Assembly (NCBI GenBank): GCA_025935735.1
Contig: JAICUS010000118.1
Span: 1 to 12,656 of the forward strand
Origin: Solirubrobacteraceae bacterium
GTDB taxonomy: Bacteria > Actinomycetota > Thermoleophilia > Solirubrobacterales > Solirubrobacteraceae
Direction: 5' to 3'
DNA length: 12,656 nt
Shown here: positions 11,565 through 12,656 of the stretch, piece by piece
Layout of the letters: every line of letters starts with the position of its first letter
Numbering within the stretch: the first letter of the stretch is position 1
Program-made: the position numbers and the translations under genes
Notes under the pieces: generated by a model
What the model was told of the DNA's origin: nothing
The model's database searches: none
What the model saw: the letters and a program-made list of their open reading frames with translations, nothing else

Positions 11565-12001
11565 CGGCTCAGCTCCGCGTCCAGCCGGCGCGCGTCCTCG
11601 GGGCTGAGCTCCGGCGCCGGCGCCGCCTCCGGGGCGGGGCCGTTGCGCCGCCAGCGCCGCAGCGCGAGGAAGATCGCCGCCCCGCCGAGCAGCACGAGCG
11701 CCACCGGGACCATCCACAGCGCCATGCCGAAGCCGTGGCGCTTCGGGTCGGCCAGCACCTCCGGGCCGTACTCGTCCACCAGCGCCGCCTTGATCTGCGC
11801 CTTGGTCTTGCCCTGGGCGATCAGCTTGCGGATGACCGCGCGCTCCTGGTCGGCCACCGGCGAGTCGGACACGGCGAGCGAGGTGCCGCACTCCACGCAC
11901 ATCACCTCGTCCTCGACGTCGGGCAGCGAGGCGCGCGCGGCGTGCGCGGCGGGCGCCACGAGCGCGAACGCGAGCACGAAAGCCAGTGCGAGCCGGGCCA
12001 T
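11561..12001 (-). CDS. ccmH: Cytochrome c-type biogenesis protein CcmH
   Basis: A 146-residue secreted/membrane thiol oxidoreductase. A signal peptide (1-22, ending A-H-A-A) leads to the redox motif Cys35-V-E-Cys38, then the family's helical bundle with S-D-S-P-V-A-D-Q-E-R, I-R-K-L-I-A-Q-G-K-T-K-A-Q-I-K and Y-G-P-E-V-L. One transmembrane helix (M-A-L-W-M-V-P-V-A-L and on) and a charged cytoplasmic tail close the protein. In Gram-negative CcmH the motif is usually L-R-C-x-x-C; here it reads V-M-C-V-E-C. It has the N-terminal CcmH domain only, without the TPR (CcmI-like) part. It reduces apocytochrome c cysteines for haem ligation. The ATG at 12001 shares one base with the preceding TGA and its own stop overlaps the ccdA start by 4 nt. 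Confidence 0.93.
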   Translation of the reverse strand: MARLALAFVLAFALVAPAAHAARASLPDVEDEVMCVECGTSLAVSDSPVADQERAVIRKLIAQGKTKAQIKAALVDEYGPEVLADPKRHGFGMALWMVPVALVLLGGAAIFLALRRWRRNGPAPEAAPAPELSPEDARRLDAELSR

Positions 12002-12537
12002 CACTGCTCCGCGAGCAGGGGGGTCAGGTTCTCGTCGAGCCACTGCTGGGTGACCGGGAAGCGCCGCAGCGCGGCGACGCGGCCGCGGCGGTCGATCAGG
12101 AACGTCTCCGGGTAGCCGGTCACGCCGAACTCGTGCGTGTAGGAGCGGTCGCGGTCGCGCAGGCTGGGGAAGGTGGCGTCGCGGGCGTGCAGGAACTGCA
12201 GCGCGTCGGCCGAGGCGTCCTGCGTGTCGATGCCCAGCACCGTCCCGCCGCGCGCGGCGATCCTGTCCTGGGTCTTCTGCAGCAACGGCACCTCCTGGCG
12301 GCACGGGGTGCACCACGATGCCCACATGTTCAGCACGACCACCTTGCCCCGGTAGTCGGCGAGCGACGCGTCGCCTGGAGCGCCGAGCTTCGGGAGCGCC
12401 ATCGCGGGCGCGGCGGGCCGCTGGCCGCGCGCCAGCGCGTCGTCGAGCGTGGTCGACGTGTGACGCGCGGCGATGCCGTAGGCGAGCAGCCCGACGAGCG
12501 CCGCCGCGGCGAGCGTGACCGGCCAGAACACGCGCAT
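12001..12537 (-). CDS. TlpA/ResA/CcmG-like membrane-anchored thioredoxin
   Basis: A 178-residue thiol-disulfide oxidoreductase. An uncleaved signal anchor (R-V-F-W-P-V-T-L-A-A-A-A-L-V-G-L-L, about 2-24) places the thioredoxin fold outside the membrane. The active site is W-A-S-W-Cys76-T-P-Cys79, and the cis-proline loop is F-G-V-T-G-Y-P-E-T-F-L-I-D. These features match TlpA/ResA/CcmG proteins that reduce the C-x-x-C-H haem site of apocytochromes, receiving electrons from CcdA. It heads the three-gene cluster with ccmH (stop/start share one base) and ccdA. ATG 12537 is used here; an in-frame GTG at 12543 lies 6 nt after a TACGCT -10 box and could be a leaderless start adding two residues. The exact subtype (resA or ccmG) cannot be fixed from sequence reading alone. 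Confidence 0.93.
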   Translation of the reverse strand: MRVFWPVTLAAAALVGLLAYGIAARHTSTTLDDALARGQRPAAPAMALPKLGAPGDASLADYRGKVVVLNMWASWCTPCRQEVPLLQKTQDRIAARGGTVLGIDTQDASADALQFLHARDATFPSLRDRDRSYTHEFGVTGYPETFLIDRRGRVAALRRFPVTQQWLDENLTPLLAEQ

Positions 12538-12543
12538 TCGCAC

Positions 12544-12573
12544 CTGCCAAGCGTATCCGCGTTGGGATAAGCT
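12544..12573 (+). promoter_or_regulatory. Promoter of tRNA-Gly
   Basis: CTGCCA (12544-12549), an 18-nt spacer and TAAGCT (12568-12573) precede the tRNA by 10 nt. GGATAAGCT here mirrors GGATACGCT of the divergent tlpA promoter across a 6-nt centre (12559-12564). Confidence 0.4.
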
Positions 12574-12578
12574 GCCAG
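12550..12578 (-). promoter_or_regulatory. Promoter of the tlpA-ccmH-ccdA cluster
   Basis: On the minus strand CTGGCA (12578-12573), a 17-nt spacer and TACGCT (12555-12550) form a promoter whose expected start is near 12543, the first base of an in-frame GTG. It occupies nearly the same bases as the tRNA-Gly promoter on the other strand. Confidence 0.5.
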
Positions 12579-12583
12579 TGAGC

Positions 12584-12655
12584 GCGGGCGTTGTCCAATG
12601 GCCAAGACGTTGGCTTCCCAAGCCAAAGATGGGGGTTCGATTCCCCTCGCCCGCT
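12584..12655 (+). tRNA. tRNA-Gly (anticodon CCC)
   Basis: The cloverleaf is complete to the discriminator. The acceptor stem GCGGGCG (12584-12590) pairs perfectly with CGCCCGC (12648-12654). The D stem is GTC/GAC with G26 after it. The anticodon stem TTGGC/GCCAA encloses the loop TTCCCAA, so the anticodon is CCC (12617-12619), reading GGG glycine codons. The variable loop is short, and the T stem encloses loop TTCGATT (12636-12642). The discriminator is T at 12655, usual for bacterial tRNA-Gly. The window ends one base later, so whether CCA is encoded cannot be seen. Confidence 0.96.
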
Positions 12656-12656
12656 C

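Overview
The window is high-GC, densely packed bacterial chromosome with very short intergenic gaps, interlocked stop codons and several GTG starts. Many start codons lack a Shine-Dalgarno but have a TAGNNT-like hexamer 4-10 nt upstream, a pattern typical of leaderless actinobacterial transcription. Together with the gene set this suggests an Actinomycetota genome, possibly class Thermoleophilia. That placement is inference from style; no phylogenetic marker was searched.

Left part (1-2765, + strand): the C-terminus of a SnoaL/NTF2-like protein, an IclR regulator of the PcaR/PobR type, then hsp20 with a near-consensus sigma-70 promoter, a perfect 7-7-7 palindrome over its -10/+1 and a strong Shine-Dalgarno. 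Two back-to-back perfect inverted repeats separate hsp20 from tgt (queuine tRNA-ribosyltransferase).

Middle part (2762-7068): a quinone-oxidoreductase-like dehydrogenase (-) is divergent from an AraC/cupin regulator (+), a classic regulator/target pair. Next comes a minus-strand cluster of metallophosphoesterase, Thr/Pro-tailed lipoprotein and membrane Ser/Thr kinase; the lipoprotein stop and kinase start overlap by 4 nt. The convergent pairs tgt/oxidoreductase and araC/kinase both share a CTAA stop interlock.

Right-middle part (7086-10621): an M48/Ste24-like membrane protease (+), a small DUF3467 protein (-), rlmH (+) and argS (+). The divergent starts are only 17 and 20 bp apart. rlmH and argS form a tight translation-related pair. 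The ArgRS lacks both histidines of its HIGH signature.

Right end (10622-12656): a 196-bp convergent gap holds a 176-nt element bounded by 23-nt inverted arms (21 matches) with nested hairpins, which may be an unannotated structured RNA or a MITE. Then comes a minus-strand cytochrome c maturation cluster, tlpA/ccmG-like, ccmH and ccdA, with overlapping stops and starts. Its promoter region is interleaved with that of a divergent tRNA-Gly(CCC). No gap exceeds 300 bp.
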